A stretch of 64,000 nucleotides of DNA. Source: Opitutaceae bacterium BACL24 MAG-120322-bin51. Lineage in GTDB: Bacteria > Verrucomicrobiota > Verrucomicrobiia > Opitutales > Coraliomargaritaceae. Below the pieces are notes generated by a model. The model did no database searches, was not told where the DNA came from, and worked only from the letters and a program-made list of their open reading frames with translations. The stretch covers positions 22,665-86,664 of the forward strand of contig CAJJBN010000019.1 of NCBI GenBank assembly GCA_905182435.1. Reading direction: 5' to 3'. The position numbers and the translations under genes were made by a program. Below, piece after piece: positions 27,948 through 38,083 of this stretch; positions within the stretch are counted from its first letter, which is position 1, and each line of letters begins with the position of its first letter.

Positions 27948-29240
27948 CTACCCCCTCTTATCATTCGGATAACTGCCGAGCCATTTGACGAACGAGCAGT
28001 GCTCCTCGAGCTCGGCGAGTGCGGCTTGCGTCAGTTCGTCTTCGTAGTGGCCGATAAAGTCGATAAAGAATAAATAGTCCCAGGCTTTCTTACGGCTGGG
28101 GCGTGACTCGATCTTGCTTAAATTAATCCCACGTGAGGCGAACGGACGGAGGGTTTTCTCTAATGCACCAGGCTCGTCGTTGAGCGAAATTACTAGGCTG
28201 GTCTTGTCGCGGCCATCGCCGAGCGGCTTGGCGCGGGTTTTACCAATCACGAGGAAGCGCGTCACGTTGTCGTCCTTATCTTGAATACTGCGGGCTTGGA
28301 TCGGCACATCATAGCGCTGCGCGGAGAGTTCGCTGGCGACGGCGGCGACGGCGGCGTCCTTCTTTGCGGTGCAAACCGCCTCAGCGGTGCTCACGACATC
28401 GACCAAGTTTGCGTTCGGCAATTTCGTGCGCAGCCAGTCACGGCATTGGCCGAGGGCTTGATCCTTGGAGCGCACTTCCTTGATCTGATCGAGTGGCGAC
28501 TGCGAGATCAAGCAGTGCTCGATCGGCAAGTAAACTTGCGAGCAGATGTGCAGATCGGACTCGACCAGCATATCCATGGAGTGAAAGACCGCCCCCTCGG
28601 TGGAGTTTTCAATCGGCACCACGCCGTAATCGGCGCTGCCGCTTTCGACTTCAGCGAATACATCGGGGATGGTCTTGATCGCGCGGTAGTCGAGGCTGAC
28701 GCCGAAATTACGAATCGCAGCTTGGTGCGTGTAAGTGGCTTCTGGTCCCAGATATCCGATCACGAGCTTCTTCTCCAATGCAATAGAGCCAGAGATCACT
28801 TCGCGGTAAACAGATTGCAAGGTGCGATTATTGATCGGCCCAGGGTTGAGGCGGGCGACTTTAGCCATGACCTGCGCCTCGCGGGTGGGATCATAATAGT
28901 CTGCGCCGTTGGCGTGTTTGATCTTACCAATCTCGCCCGCGTGTTGCACGCGTTGGTTGAGCAGTTGCACGATCTTTAAATCCAACGCATCGACGACTGC
29001 GCACTCCAACTGACGAGCATCGGGCGCTAGGCCAGCGAGCATCATTGCGCGATAGATTGCTTGCAAAGTCGCATCTGAGAGCGGCCCTTGATTGAAGTTG
29101 GCGATTTTATCGAGCACCTGCTCTTCGTTGAGCCCACCATCTTGGCGCGTGCGCTCATTGAGCAGTTGCACCACTTGTTTATCAATCGAGTCGATCGCGT
29201 CGCGGTTACGCTGCAGCTTAGTATTAATATCTTCAGGCAT
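27948..29240 (-). CDS. pheA: Prephenate dehydratase with chorismate mutase domain (P-protein), duplicated mutase-like module
   Basis: A 430-residue enzyme leading from chorismate to phenylpyruvate. Residues 84-155 are an AroQ-type chorismate mutase (VQLLNQRVQHAGEIGKIK, YYDPTREAQV, GPINNRTLQSVYREVIS). Residues 1-70 repeat the same pattern in decayed form (RNRDAIDSIDKQVVQLLNER, then GPLSDATLQAIYRAMM) but lack the IGxxK and YDPxRE catalytic parts. The dehydratase (YLGPEATYTHQAA; NVTRF with its catalytic Thr) and a C-terminal ACT domain (EPGAL, ESRPSRK) for Phe feedback follow. I start at MPEDINTK, overlapping scpB by eight bases. Confidence 0.92.
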   Translation of the reverse strand: MPEDINTKLQRNRDAIDSIDKQVVQLLNERTRQDGGLNEEQVLDKIANFNQGPLSDATLQAIYRAMMLAGLAPDARQLECAVVDALDLKIVQLLNQRVQHAGEIGKIKHANGADYYDPTREAQVMAKVARLNPGPINNRTLQSVYREVISGSIALEKKLVIGYLGPEATYTHQAAIRNFGVSLDYRAIKTIPDVFAEVESGSADYGVVPIENSTEGAVFHSMDMLVESDLHICSQVYLPIEHCLISQSPLDQIKEVRSKDQALGQCRDWLRTKLPNANLVDVVSTAEAVCTAKKDAAVAAVASELSAQRYDVPIQARSIQDKDDNVTRFLVIGKTRAKPLGDGRDKTSLVISLNDEPGALEKTLRPFASRGINLSKIESRPSRKKAWDYLFFIDFIGHYEDELTQAALAELEEHCSFVKWLGSYPNDKRG

Positions 29241-30039
29241 CTGGTGACTCCTCTCCTGTGGCGGGCTCTGGAGCAGCATCGCTCTCGGCATTCTCATTTT
29301 GCCAATCAACTTCGACAAATGTCTCATCCAGCGGCAGTTCGTCTGACTTTCGCTCTTTGGCGAGTCCCATATCCTCATCGGTAATCTCTTCTTCCGGCTC
29401 TTCGCTGCGGCGCATCCAATCGTCAATCTGATGATTACTCAGTACGTCCGAAGCGGGCAACTCATCGAGCTCCTTGATGCCGGTGAACTCTAAAAATTTC
29501 TCGGTGGTGCCATATTGAATCGGGCGGCCCGGCAATTCAGCGCGACCCGTGACATGCACCAACTCCAGCTCAATTAAGCGGTTCAGCGGGCCATCCACCG
29601 ACACCCCGCGAATCGCCTCCATCTCGGCTCGCGTGACGGGCTGCCGGTAGGCGACGATTGACATGGTCTCCAGCGCCGCAGGACTGAGCTTCATAGGGCG
29701 CGGCTCACCACGCAGCAAACGCACGAATTCTGCAAACTGCGGCGCGGTGACGATTTGAAAACCATTCGGCCCCTCGATCAGGCGATACGCCTTATCCTCG
29801 ACCTCGGCGGCATCCATCAATTTGGAGAGCGCCTCTTGAATTTGCACCGGCGTCACGCGGGGCGAAATGGGCTCAGCAACCTCTTCGCCTTCTCCTGCCA
29901 GCTTTTCGGCCTCGGCGGCTTCCTCTAATTCGGAGTGGTAGCGCGCAAAAATCTTCATTAAATCCTTCAAGCGAATCGGCTCCGCAGTCGAGAGTAACAG
30001 GGCTTCGAGCGTCTTATTGAGATCAAATTCCATAGTCAT
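29233..30039 (-). CDS. scpB: Segregation and condensation protein B
   Basis: A 268-residue winged-helix partner of SMC-ScpA in chromosome condensation. The family core is LSPAALETMSIVAYRQPVTRAEMEAIRGVSVDG followed by GRPIQYGTTEKFLEFTGI, here split over two segments in the middle of the protein. Unlike short ScpB proteins it has an acidic insertion (about 38-60) and a long acidic C-terminal tail after residue 210. The stop overlaps the pheA start, so the two genes are co-translated. No scpA or smc is in the window. An ATG two codons downstream is an alternative start. Confidence 0.92.
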   Translation of the reverse strand: MTMEFDLNKTLEALLLSTAEPIRLKDLMKIFARYHSELEEAAEAEKLAGEGEEVAEPISPRVTPVQIQEALSKLMDAAEVEDKAYRLIEGPNGFQIVTAPQFAEFVRLLRGEPRPMKLSPAALETMSIVAYRQPVTRAEMEAIRGVSVDGPLNRLIELELVHVTGRAELPGRPIQYGTTEKFLEFTGIKELDELPASDVLSNHQIDDWMRRSEEPEEEITDEDMGLAKERKSDELPLDETFVEVDWQNENAESDAAPEPATGEESPDA

Positions 30040-30177
30040 AGGTGGCAGTAAAATGCAGAATTAAGGTCTAGAAGAGTAAAAAGGGGGTTGTCGAGGTTCC
30101 CGCTATTCATTGATATCTTCGCATTTCTGCAACGAGAATCCTATTTCCTGACTATTTAATTCATCTAATTTTTCATC

Positions 30178-31890
30178 ATGGCTAGCAAAAACACACGTCA
30201 ACACTCCTCAATCGTGGTCGATGGCGACGACCGCGCCCCTGCCCGCTCGATGCTTCGTGCAGTTGGCTTCGAAGATGCCGATTTCAAAAAGCCACAGATC
30301 GGCGTGGCCGGCTCTCCGAGTGATCTGACTCCCTGCAACATGCATTTGGGCGACCTCGCCACACACGCCACCATCGGTGTCAATAATGCCGGCGGCAAAG
30401 CGGTGAACTTCAGTACCATCACCGTTTCCGACGGCATTAGTATGGGCACCAAAGGGATGCGCTACAGCCTCGTCTCGCGCGATGTGATTGCCGATTCGAT
30501 CGAAACAGTGGTCGCGGCAGAAGGTTTTGACGGTCTGGTCGCGATCGGTGGCTGCGATAAGAACATGCCCGGTTGCATGATCGCACTCGCCCGCCTCAAC
30601 CGCCCAGCTGTGTTTGTTTACGGCGGCACCATTCTTCCCGGCTTGATGCCTCACGACGAAGAAGAGCGTAACCCGATGGACATCGTCTCCGTTTTTGAAG
30701 CAGTCGGCAAGCACGCCAAGGGTGAGCTGACGGATGAAGAGCTCAAAGAAGTCGAAAAATATGCAATTCCAGGTGCCGGATCTTGTGGCGGCATGTATAC
30801 TGCCAACACCATGGCCAGCGCGATCGAAGCACTCGGCATGAGCCTGCCAGGCAGCAGTGCTCAAGTAGCGATCGGTGAACCCAAGCGTAAAGACTGCGAA
30901 AATGCCGGTGCAGCCGTGCTCAAACTCCTTGAGCTCGACCTCAAGCCACGCGACATCATGACGCGTAAGGCCTTTGAAAATGCGATCACCACCTGCCTTG
31001 CGCTCGGCGGTTCGACTAACTTGATCCTGCACCTCCTCGCCATCGCACACTCCGCCGATGTCCCACTCAGCATCGACGACTTCAAGGAAATTGGCGAACG
31101 CATCCCGCTGCTCGCGGACTTGAAGCCATTCGGCAAATACAACATGAGTCACCTCATCCGTATCGGCGGCATCCGTCCAATGATGAAGATGCTACTCGAT
31201 CGCGGTCTACTGCATGGCGACTGCCTCACGGTCACGGGCGAAACGATGGCCGATTCGCTTAAGGACGAACAGCCGTACGCATCATATCCAGACGAGCAGG
31301 ACATCATCCGCCCATGGGATCAGCCAATTAAAGAATCCACTCACCTCCGCATCCTACGTGGCAACCTTGCGCCTGGCGGTGCCGTTGGTAAGATCACTGG
31401 CAAGGAAGGTCTCTATTTTAAAGGCACAGCGAAGGTTTACGAAGGCGAAGAAAGCGCACTGGTCGGCATCCTTCGCGGCGACGTCGTCGCTGGCGACGTG
31501 GTTGTCATTCGCAACGAAGGGCCAGTCGGTGGCCCTGGCATGCGCGAAATGCTCTCCCCCACTAGCGCCGTTGCTGGGCGTGGCTTGATTAAAGAAGTCG
31601 CGCTCATCACCGATGGACGCTTCTCCGGCGGCAGTCACGGATTCGACGTCGGCCATATTACACCGGAAGCAGCCAAGGGCGGCCCAATCGGCATCGTCAA
31701 TAGCGGTGACCAAATCGAAATCGACGCGATCAAAAACACCATCCGCCTGCTAATCGACGACACCGAATACGAGACGCGCATGGCTGCCTTCAAGCCCACT
31801 GGTGCAGGATCCAAACGCGGAGTGCTCGGTAAATACGCTGCCACCGTCGCGACCGCCTCAGAAGGTGCCGTGACTGACAAAAATCTATAA
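30178..31890 (+). CDS. ilvD: Dihydroxy-acid dehydratase
   Basis: Third step of valine and isoleucine synthesis: dehydrates 2,3-dihydroxy-isovalerate and its homologue. The 570-residue protein has the Fe-S ligands C53 (TPCN), C126 ([10 protein letters not shown]) and C203 ([12 protein letters not shown]) and the Mg-binding Asp of VSDGIS; Lys128 is in place for carbamylation. The C-terminal swivel domain carries the [15 protein letters not shown] signature. Upstream, 30040-30177 shows no leader peptide or T-box. No other ilv genes adjoin. Confidence 0.96.
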   Translation: MASKNTRQHSSIVVDGDDRAPARSMLRAVGFEDADFKKPQIGVAGSPSDLTPCNMHLGDLATHATIGVNNAGGKAVNFSTITVSDGISMGTKGMRYSLVSRDVIADSIETVVAAEGFDGLVAIGGCDKNMPGCMIALARLNRPAVFVYGGTILPGLMPHDEEERNPMDIVSVFEAVGKHAKGELTDEELKEVEKYAIPGAGSCGGMYTANTMASAIEALGMSLPGSSAQVAIGEPKRKDCENAGAAVLKLLELDLKPRDIMTRKAFENAITTCLALGGSTNLILHLLAIAHSADVPLSIDDFKEIGERIPLLADLKPFGKYNMSHLIRIGGIRPMMKMLLDRGLLHGDCLTVTGETMADSLKDEQPYASYPDEQDIIRPWDQPIKESTHLRILRGNLAPGGAVGKITGKEGLYFKGTAKVYEGEESALVGILRGDVVAGDVVVIRNEGPVGGPGMREMLSPTSAVAGRGLIKEVALITDGRFSGGSHGFDVGHITPEAAKGGPIGIVNSGDQIEIDAIKNTIRLLIDDTEYETRMAAFKPTGAGSKRGVLGKYAATVATASEGAVTDKNL

Positions 31891-31999
31891 TAACTTGCCC
31901 ATCAAGTGCTTCAGTTTCCAGTTTTTCAGTTGTCAGTTCAACCGAAAACCAGACAACTGAATACCAACCAACTCTTAATTCTTAGTTTACGCACACATC

Positions 32000-33574
32000 A
32001 TGTCTTGGGAACGATTCAAACAACACTATCTGCATATTAACGAGCTCGACTTCGCGATCGACACCAGCCGGATCGATTTCGGTGATACTTTCCTATCGGA
32101 AATGGAGCCACGCATGCAGGCCGCATTCACCGCGATGCAAGCGCTTGAAGCGGGCGCAATCTCGAACCCAGACGAAGGCCGCATGGTTGGCCACTACTGG
32201 TTGCGTCATGCCGCACTGGCACCCAACGCCGAGATCGGCGCTGAGATCGAAGCCTGCCTCGGCAAAATCAAGCTGATTGCCTCAGACGTACATAACGGTG
32301 TGCTAAAAGGTGCCAACGGCGCCTTCAAAAACCTCCTCGTTATCGGCATCGGCGGCTCGGCACTCGGACCGCAATTCGTCGCGGATGCGCTCGGTGGCCC
32401 GAAGACCGATAAGATCAAGCTGTTCTTTTTCGACAACACCGACCCGAATGGTCTCGACCGCACACTCGAAGCGCTCGACGGCCAACTCGGTGAAACACTC
32501 GCCGTGGTCATCTCCAAGTCTGGCGGCACGCCCGAGACCCGCAACGGCATGCTCGAAGCCGAGACCGCCTATCGGGTCGCTGGCCTCAGCTTTGCCGAGC
32601 ACGCCATCGCCATCACTGGCGAAGGCAGCAAACTACACAAAATCTCGAAAGAAAACAACTGGCTCGACTTCCTGCCGATGTGGGACTGGGTCGGTGGTCG
32701 CACCTCCGAACTCGCAGCGGTGGGCCTCTTCCCTGCTGCCATCCAAGGCCTCGACATCGACCGTATGCTCGCTGGCGCGAAAGCGATGGACATCGCCACA
32801 CGTTCGACCGACACCACTAAAAACCCAGCAGCCCTACTCGCGCTGATGTGGTATTTCGCGACCGACGGCAAGGGTGCGAAGGATATGGTCGTCCTGCCCT
32901 ATAAGGATCGCCTCATGCTTTTTTCCAAATACCTGCAGCAACTGGTGATGGAGTCGCTCGGGAAAGAGAAAGATCTCGATGGCAAGGTCGTGCACCAAGG
33001 CATCGCCGTTTATGGTAACAAGGGTTCCACTGACCAACACGCTTACGTACAGCAACTGCGCGAAGGTGTGCACAACTTCTTCGCCACCTTCATCGAAGTG
33101 CTCAAGGATCGCGACGGCGACTCGATCGAAGTCGAACCCGGCTTCACTAGCGGCGATTTCCTGCAAGGCTTCTTCCTCGGTACCCGTGATGCACTGTATG
33201 ACAATGGTCGCCAATCGATCACCATCACCATCACAGAGGTCACACCCGAAGCAGTCGGCCAGCTCATCGCGCTGTTCGAACGCGCCGTCGGCCTCTACGC
33301 GAGCCTCGTCAACATCAACGCCTACCACCAACCAGGAGTTGAAGCAGGCAAGGCAGCCGCAGCCACGGTCTTGGAAATCGAGCAAAAAATCGTCGCTGAG
33401 GTCAACGCCAACGGCAGTAACGCTCAAACTGCAGATGCGATCGCGGCTAAGTTGGGTCTTGAACCACAAAGCGAATTGATTTTTAAGTTGCTGCTTCGAT
33501 TGGCAGCGAACAATCGTGGCATCAGCGCAAACACCAAGACCCCCATTCACGAAACAGCATTTTTCGCAGCGTAG
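32000..33574 (+). CDS. pgi: Glucose-6-phosphate isomerase
   Basis: Interconverts glucose-6-phosphate and fructose-6-phosphate. The 524-residue protein belongs to the longer bacterial type: sugar-phosphate binding loops GIGGSALGP and [10 protein letters not shown], the catalytic region [18 protein letters not shown] with Glu-216-like and His residues, and [10 protein letters not shown] with the catalytic Lys near the C-terminus. A C-terminal helix domain (after about 440) is as in cyanobacterial enzymes. A hairpin (TTCAGTTGTC with GACAACTGAA, 31921-31960) lies in the gap after ilvD. Confidence 0.95.
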   Translation: MSWERFKQHYLHINELDFAIDTSRIDFGDTFLSEMEPRMQAAFTAMQALEAGAISNPDEGRMVGHYWLRHAALAPNAEIGAEIEACLGKIKLIASDVHNGVLKGANGAFKNLLVIGIGGSALGPQFVADALGGPKTDKIKLFFFDNTDPNGLDRTLEALDGQLGETLAVVISKSGGTPETRNGMLEAETAYRVAGLSFAEHAIAITGEGSKLHKISKENNWLDFLPMWDWVGGRTSELAAVGLFPAAIQGLDIDRMLAGAKAMDIATRSTDTTKNPAALLALMWYFATDGKGAKDMVVLPYKDRLMLFSKYLQQLVMESLGKEKDLDGKVVHQGIAVYGNKGSTDQHAYVQQLREGVHNFFATFIEVLKDRDGDSIEVEPGFTSGDFLQGFFLGTRDALYDNGRQSITITITEVTPEAVGQLIALFERAVGLYASLVNINAYHQPGVEAGKAAAATVLEIEQKIVAEVNANGSNAQTADAIAAKLGLEPQSELIFKLLLRLAANNRGISANTKTPIHETAFFAA

Positions 33575-33609
33575 CCCGCCTACATCGAGAATATTCCCAA
33601 ACACCATAA

Positions 33610-34443
33610 ATGAAAAACCTATCACTTGTCCTTCGCATTGTAGCGATTCTAGCGTCAGCTGCAGCAGTCGCTTTATTCTTCATCTCCAAGGGGAAACTCG
33701 CTGAAAAGCAAACCTCCCTCGAACAAGCACAAGCAATGACTCAAGCGACTCAAAGTGAGTTGGAAACTGCGAATAGCAAGATCACCTCTTTGGGCACGCA
33801 GCTCTCGACCGAGCGCAAATCACTCGCCGACACCAAAGGTAAGCTCGAGTCGATCCGCTCCGAGATGTATACGGCCAAGCAGCAAGTCACCCGCACGCAA
33901 CAGCAACTCAAAGAGACGAAAAACACCATCTCTGAGTTGGAAAATACCGCAACTCGCCTACGTACCGATCTGGTCAAGACCGAAGAGAGCTTAGCCTCCG
34001 CCAGCAAAGAAGCAGAGCTCGCTCAACTCGATGAGCGCATCAAAGAACTGGTTAAATCCAACGACACGCTCAAGCAAGACTTGCTGGCGAGCGAAGGACT
34101 CCAACAGAGCGCTAGCACAACCCGCAAACCGGCGAGCACTGCAATCACGAGCGGCTACCAGAGTGGCTTCACGCCGAGCAGTACGGTAGCTGTGCAGCCC
34201 GCAACCATCGGCGCCGCCACCACAGTCGCCTCGATCAGCACATCTGACGGCATCATTATTCTCGACGCGTCTCCAGAGCTCGGCCTGTCGGTCGGTTCCG
34301 AGATCACATTGATCCAAGACTTAAAAGCACTAGGTAAAATCCGAATCATCCAAGTTAACGAACAACTCGCAGTGGCCAACATTCTCCCAGGCACACGACT
34401 TCGCGGACTATCCAAAGGCGATACCATCAAGGTAATGCACTAA
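33610..34443 (+). CDS. Membrane-anchored coiled-coil protein of unknown function
   Basis: A 277-residue protein: one N-terminal transmembrane helix (about 7-26), a long heptad-rich coiled coil (about 30-165, very rich in Gln, Glu, Lys, Thr), a Ser/Thr-rich linker (165-205) and a small globular C-terminus (IIILDASPELGLSVGSEITL, then IQVNEQLAVANILPG). The domain order suggests an envelope scaffold that spans part of the periplasm. It is followed after 25 bases by a tiny lipoprotein gene and they probably share a transcript. No close family is recognised. Confidence 0.75.
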   Translation: MKNLSLVLRIVAILASAAAVALFFISKGKLAEKQTSLEQAQAMTQATQSELETANSKITSLGTQLSTERKSLADTKGKLESIRSEMYTAKQQVTRTQQQLKETKNTISELENTATRLRTDLVKTEESLASASKEAELAQLDERIKELVKSNDTLKQDLLASEGLQQSASTTRKPASTAITSGYQSGFTPSSTVAVQPATIGAATTVASISTSDGIIILDASPELGLSVGSEITLIQDLKALGKIRIIQVNEQLAVANILPGTRLRGLSKGDTIKVMH

Positions 34444-34468
34444 TCCTCTCAAACCTCGCGCATACATT

Positions 34469-34615
34469 ATGATCACTCGCCTGCTTCTAATCTTCGCACT
34501 GACATGGTGCGCACTAGCCACCAGTGGCTGCTTCGACACTAATCCCGACGATCAGGAATTGCCTTGGTCTCGCCCAGCTGACTGGCAAGGTGGCGTCCCG
34601 GGATTCGGCGGATAA
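34469..34615 (+). CDS. Very small lipoprotein (48 residues)
   Basis: The frame from the ATG at 34469 to the TAA at 34613-34615 gives a hydrophobic signal (LLLIFALTWCALATSGC) with a likely lipobox Cys at residue 21, then an acidic stretch (FDTNPDDQELP) and a Trp/Pro/Gly-rich end (WSRPADWQGGVPGFGG). It sits 25 bases after the coiled-coil gene and 30 before a strong terminator, which supports it being a real gene. Function unknown; perhaps an outer-membrane anchored partner of the coiled-coil protein. Confidence 0.7.
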   Translation: MITRLLLIFALTWCALATSGCFDTNPDDQELPWSRPADWQGGVPGFGG

Positions 34616-34644
34616 AGCCAAGCAAACAATACTTTAAAAGAACC

Positions 34645-34679
34645 AGCGCCTTCGTGAAAGACATGAAGGCGCTTTTTTT
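34645..34679 (+). terminator. Rho-independent terminator
   Basis: AGCGCCTTC pairs with GAAGGCGCT around an 11-nt loop and is followed by seven T. It closes the coiled-coil/lipoprotein operon. Confidence 0.88.
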
Positions 34680-34717
34680 GTGACATTCTCACTAACCTAC
34701 TTACAGTTGCCAACGAT

Positions 34718-35416
34718 ATGTCTGATCCTGGAACCCTTACACTTGTCGCCGCACCCATCGGAAATCTATCCGACATCACTCCACGTGCAATCGAAGTGCT
34801 TACAGCCGCCACTCACATTGCCTGCGAAGACACCCGTGTCACTGGCAAGCTGCTCAGCAAACTCAACATCGAGAACAGCGGCAAACTGATCTCCTACCGC
34901 GAGCAAAACGAAAACTACATGGCGAGCGAGATCGCCGACCGTATGCAAGCGGGCGAAGACATTGCACTGATCGCCGACGCCGGCACGCCCGCCATCAGCG
35001 ACCCCGGATTTCGTCTCGTCCGCGAGTGTCGCAAGCGCGGGCTCAAAGTCACTACTGCGCCTGGCGTCAGCGCCGTGATCACCGCCCTGTCACTCTCGGG
35101 GCTGCCGAGCGATGCCTTCCTCTACGTCGGCTTCCTTGCCCCCAAGAGCGCCGCGCGCAAACGCTTCTTTGAAGCACAGCAAGACTCCGAATACACCGTC
35201 ATCATCTACGAATCCTGCCATCGCATTGGCAAGTTCCTCAACGACCTAGTGGCGACCCTCGGCCCCGACCGCTGCATCAGCGTCTGCCGCGAGCTGACTA
35301 AGCTTCACGAGACCGTACACACTGGGCCAGCCGGCGAGGTGCGCGACCGCGTTGCCAAAGGCAGCCAAAAAGGCGAATTCGTCGTCTGCATCGCCAAGGG
35401 CGGCTTCGAACTGTAG
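34718..35416 (+). CDS. rsmI: 16S rRNA (cytidine-2'-O)-methyltransferase RsmI
   Basis: Methylates the 2'-OH of C1402 in the 16S rRNA decoding centre using SAM. The 232-residue protein belongs to the tetrapyrrole-methylase fold: VAAPIGNLSDITPRA, CEDTRVTGKLL, LIADAGTPAISDPG and APGVSAVITALSLSGLP are all typical of RsmI. It is shorter than the E. coli protein, lacking the C-terminal extension. Alone between two terminators; 35417-35500 shows no gene. Confidence 0.94.
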   Translation: MSDPGTLTLVAAPIGNLSDITPRAIEVLTAATHIACEDTRVTGKLLSKLNIENSGKLISYREQNENYMASEIADRMQAGEDIALIADAGTPAISDPGFRLVRECRKRGLKVTTAPGVSAVITALSLSGLPSDAFLYVGFLAPKSAARKRFFEAQQDSEYTVIIYESCHRIGKFLNDLVATLGPDRCISVCRELTKLHETVHTGPAGEVRDRVAKGSQKGEFVVCIAKGGFEL

Positions 35417-35500
35417 CTTCCCCAATCAATCGAGGGTTCCGAGCTTAACGACACTCTCCGAGCCAATGCTTCGTCATTTAGATACGTAAGCCTCAGATCC

Positions 35501-35544
35501 CTGCTGGATTCGTGTGGCAACGACAGAGCGTTGCCCTCCAGCAG
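35501..35544. repeat. Single GGAG-class hairpin with outer inverted repeat
   Basis: The inner hairpin is GGCAACG, ACAGAG, CGTTGCC; on the other strand this reads GGAG, GGCAACG, CTCTGT, CGTTGCC. The outer CTGCTGGA/TCCAGCAG adds an eight-base stem. The rest of 35545-35765 has no gene. Confidence 0.75.
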
Positions 35545-35765
35545 GCTCATCGTCGATTACTGGGAAAGTCTCGATTGAAACGACAGACCGCTTTATTTGA
35601 GAGGCAACGGGTCCCTGATGGGGGCTGGTTAGAGCCATTGCACTCTGCGAGTATAATAAACCGCGATCGGAGTGTGGCCGACTCGCCCACATTCACTCTG
35701 TGTTGCTGCAAACAAGATCGAGTCGCCCTCCCTCCTCTACCCTCTCCGCTAATCGAGCATGAACC

Positions 35766-35802
35766 AAAAAAGCCCCGACCATTTCTGGCCGGGGCTTTTT
35801 TT
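35766..35802 (-). terminator. Bidirectional terminator between rsmI and cysK
   Basis: AAAAAAGCCCCG and CGGGGCTTTTTTT flank a short loop with an inner GGCC-like pairing; usable for the cysK transcript on the minus strand and for rsmI-side transcription. Confidence 0.85.
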
Positions 35803-35821
35803 AATTGAGTGAGCAAAGCGC

Positions 35822-36784
35822 TTAGCTAGTCGTCGCAGTCGTCATCTCTTCGCGGGCCTTTTCAGCCAGCGGGGTGCTCAGGTAGCGTTCGCCGAAACTG
35901 CAGCCGATGGTCACGATTGTTTTGCCGGCCATCTCAGGACGCTTGGCAAGCTCCATCGCAGCCCACACATTGGCGCCGGTGGAGATACCGCCGAGGATGC
36001 CGTCCTGCTCTGCCAATGCTTGCGCGGTGGCAAAGGCATCTTCATTTGAGACCTTGATCACGTCGTCGATGATATCGACATTACAATTCTTAGGAATGAA
36101 GCCTGCACCGATGCCTTGGATCTTGTGCGGACCAGGTGCACCACCAGAGAGAACCGGACTCGCTTCAGGCTCAACGGCGACCGTGTAGAGATCCTTGCGC
36201 GACTTGATCACTTCAGAGACACCAGTGATGGTGCCACCGGTGCCGACGCCAGCAACGAATGCATCGATCTTACCGTCGGTTGCCTCCCAGATTTCTTCAG
36301 CAGTCGTCTGGCGGTGCGCTTCAGGATTAGCAGGATTCTCAAATTGTTGCGGCATATAGGCCTTTTCACCGTATTCCTCGACCAGCTCACCGGCGCGTGC
36401 GATGGCACCGCCCATACCCTTTGGTCCAGGCGTCAGCACGATCTCAGCACCGAGCATACGCAGCAGCACGCGACGCTCGACCGACATGGTTTCAGGCATG
36501 GTCAGGATCAGCTTGTAACCCTTGGCAGCACAAACGAATGCCAGTGCGATACCAGTGTTACCCGAAGTCGGCTCGATGATGATGCTATCTGGGCCGATCT
36601 TACCATCGCGCTCGCCTGCTTCGATCATCGCCTTACCAATACGATCTTTGACGCTGGCAAGTGGATTGAAGAATTCACACTTCAAGTAGATGTCTGCGTT
36701 CACACCCGCAGCAGTGTTGTTGATTTTAACCAGTGGCGTATTGCCGACCGTTTCGATAATAGAGTTAAATAATTTGCTGCTCAT
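35822..36784 (-). CDS. cysK: Cysteine synthase (O-acetylserine sulfhydrylase)
   Basis: Makes L-cysteine from O-acetylserine and sulfide with PLP. The 320-residue protein shows the PLP Lys46 in [11 protein letters not shown], the substrate loop PTSGNTG and the phosphate-binding GTGGTITG. I start at MSSKLFNS; the 30 residues upstream in frame are not family-like. The C-terminus ([15 protein letters not shown]) has the usual end of CysK enzymes. Single gene with its own terminator. Confidence 0.95.
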   Translation of the reverse strand: MSSKLFNSIIETVGNTPLVKINNTAAGVNADIYLKCEFFNPLASVKDRIGKAMIEAGERDGKIGPDSIIIEPTSGNTGIALAFVCAAKGYKLILTMPETMSVERRVLLRMLGAEIVLTPGPKGMGGAIARAGELVEEYGEKAYMPQQFENPANPEAHRQTTAEEIWEATDGKIDAFVAGVGTGGTITGVSEVIKSRKDLYTVAVEPEASPVLSGGAPGPHKIQGIGAGFIPKNCNVDIIDDVIKVSNEDAFATAQALAEQDGILGGISTGANVWAAMELAKRPEMAGKTIVTIGCSFGERYLSTPLAEKAREEMTTATTS

Positions 36785-36986
36785 AATTGGTAAGTAAGAG
36801 ATTAAAGGAATGAGCCTACCAGCACATCCCGAATATATAACGAGGCAAGCATTGATCGCAAATTGCTTCGCCATCTCCGCTTTGCTCCGTCAGAGGCTCA
36901 GGGAACAGAGCTCAGACACTGCGAATCAGGCATTCAAAGGCGCATCCTCCCTCGTAGTTGTGACCGAGAGGCTGACACTCAGGCAC

Positions 36987-37013
36987 AAAAAAACACCGAC
37001 ACGCGGTGCTTTT
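36987..37013 (-). terminator. Terminator of infA
   Basis: On the minus strand, AAAAGCACCG and CGGTGTTTTTTT form a compact hairpin with a CGTGT loop, 20-50 bases after the infA stop. Confidence 0.75.
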
Positions 37014-37035
37014 CGAAATCGAGTAAACGAACTGG

Positions 37036-37317
<282 letters not shown>

Positions 37318-37582
37318 AAATGATCTATAATAAATCGGCGAGGGAAGCGGATTGACACCGAAAGTCAAGGACTCTCTCTCTAGACAAAAAAACAAGCCAT
37401 CACTTAAGCCGCTTATTCTGTTCAGCATCTCTGATACCACAGGTGCATCAGGCTTTTTTGGCAGCTATCATTTCAAATGCTAGGTACTCATCTGGAGACT
37501 CGGCAAACAATGGCCGGCACGACGTCTGTCTCCCTCGAAGGCGCGGAGCCGCGCAGGCCATTGCACGGCACAGAAACAACAG

Positions 37583-37649
37583 GTAGCCACTGGGTTCATC
37601 CCAGCAGGAATCGCGGGGGATTTTTCATAGTATAACCCGCTCGCGATCC
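37583..37649. repeat. GTAG-headed repeat plus TCGCGGG/CCCGCTCGCGA hairpin
   Basis: GTAG is followed by a CACTGGG-TTCAT-CCCAG hairpin and then ATCGCGGGGG...ACCCGCTCGCGAT. The same arrangement recurs at 55147-55230 and its second half at about 5110-5140 and 6040-6065. The surrounding 37318-38083 has no gene I can support. Confidence 0.65.
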
Positions 37650-38083
37650 TATGATCCTAATAATCCACGGCGTCGATCAAGCTCGTGCTCGACACGAAAG
37701 AAACGTGCCCCGGTGCCGTCCCTGAAGAAAACGTAGCGCGCCGCTTTAGCAAGCGATCCCTCTGTTGGAGAATGAACGTTTGATAAACCTGCACGCTACG
37801 ACCCGAACAACTCACCCCGCCTCGCGGGATGAGTTCAAAGCAAACAGAAACGGAGGCATAATCGTTCAAGCGTTAAAGGGTACAGCGACTCTTTCCTTGG
37901 GCGTCGCTACGCAATCAGATGCGACTCCACGTCAAACCCCCTCATCGTTACAAGTTATTTTGGTGGTCATTTTCCCTGCAGCGCTCGAAGCTCTGCCATT
38001 AACTCTAAATAAATCCATGGGGTCTCCTTGCACCAACACCACGCGCAAACGCGGCACGCCGAGCTAAGCCCCAACAGCGAGTT

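Noticed and set aside
30208..31152. 314-residue minus-strand open frame
   Set aside because: It lies wholly inside ilvD and is His/Asp-rich antisense shadow sequence; ilvD is unambiguous.
32834..33625. 263-residue minus-strand open frame
   Set aside because: Antisense shadow of pgi with no family-like motif.
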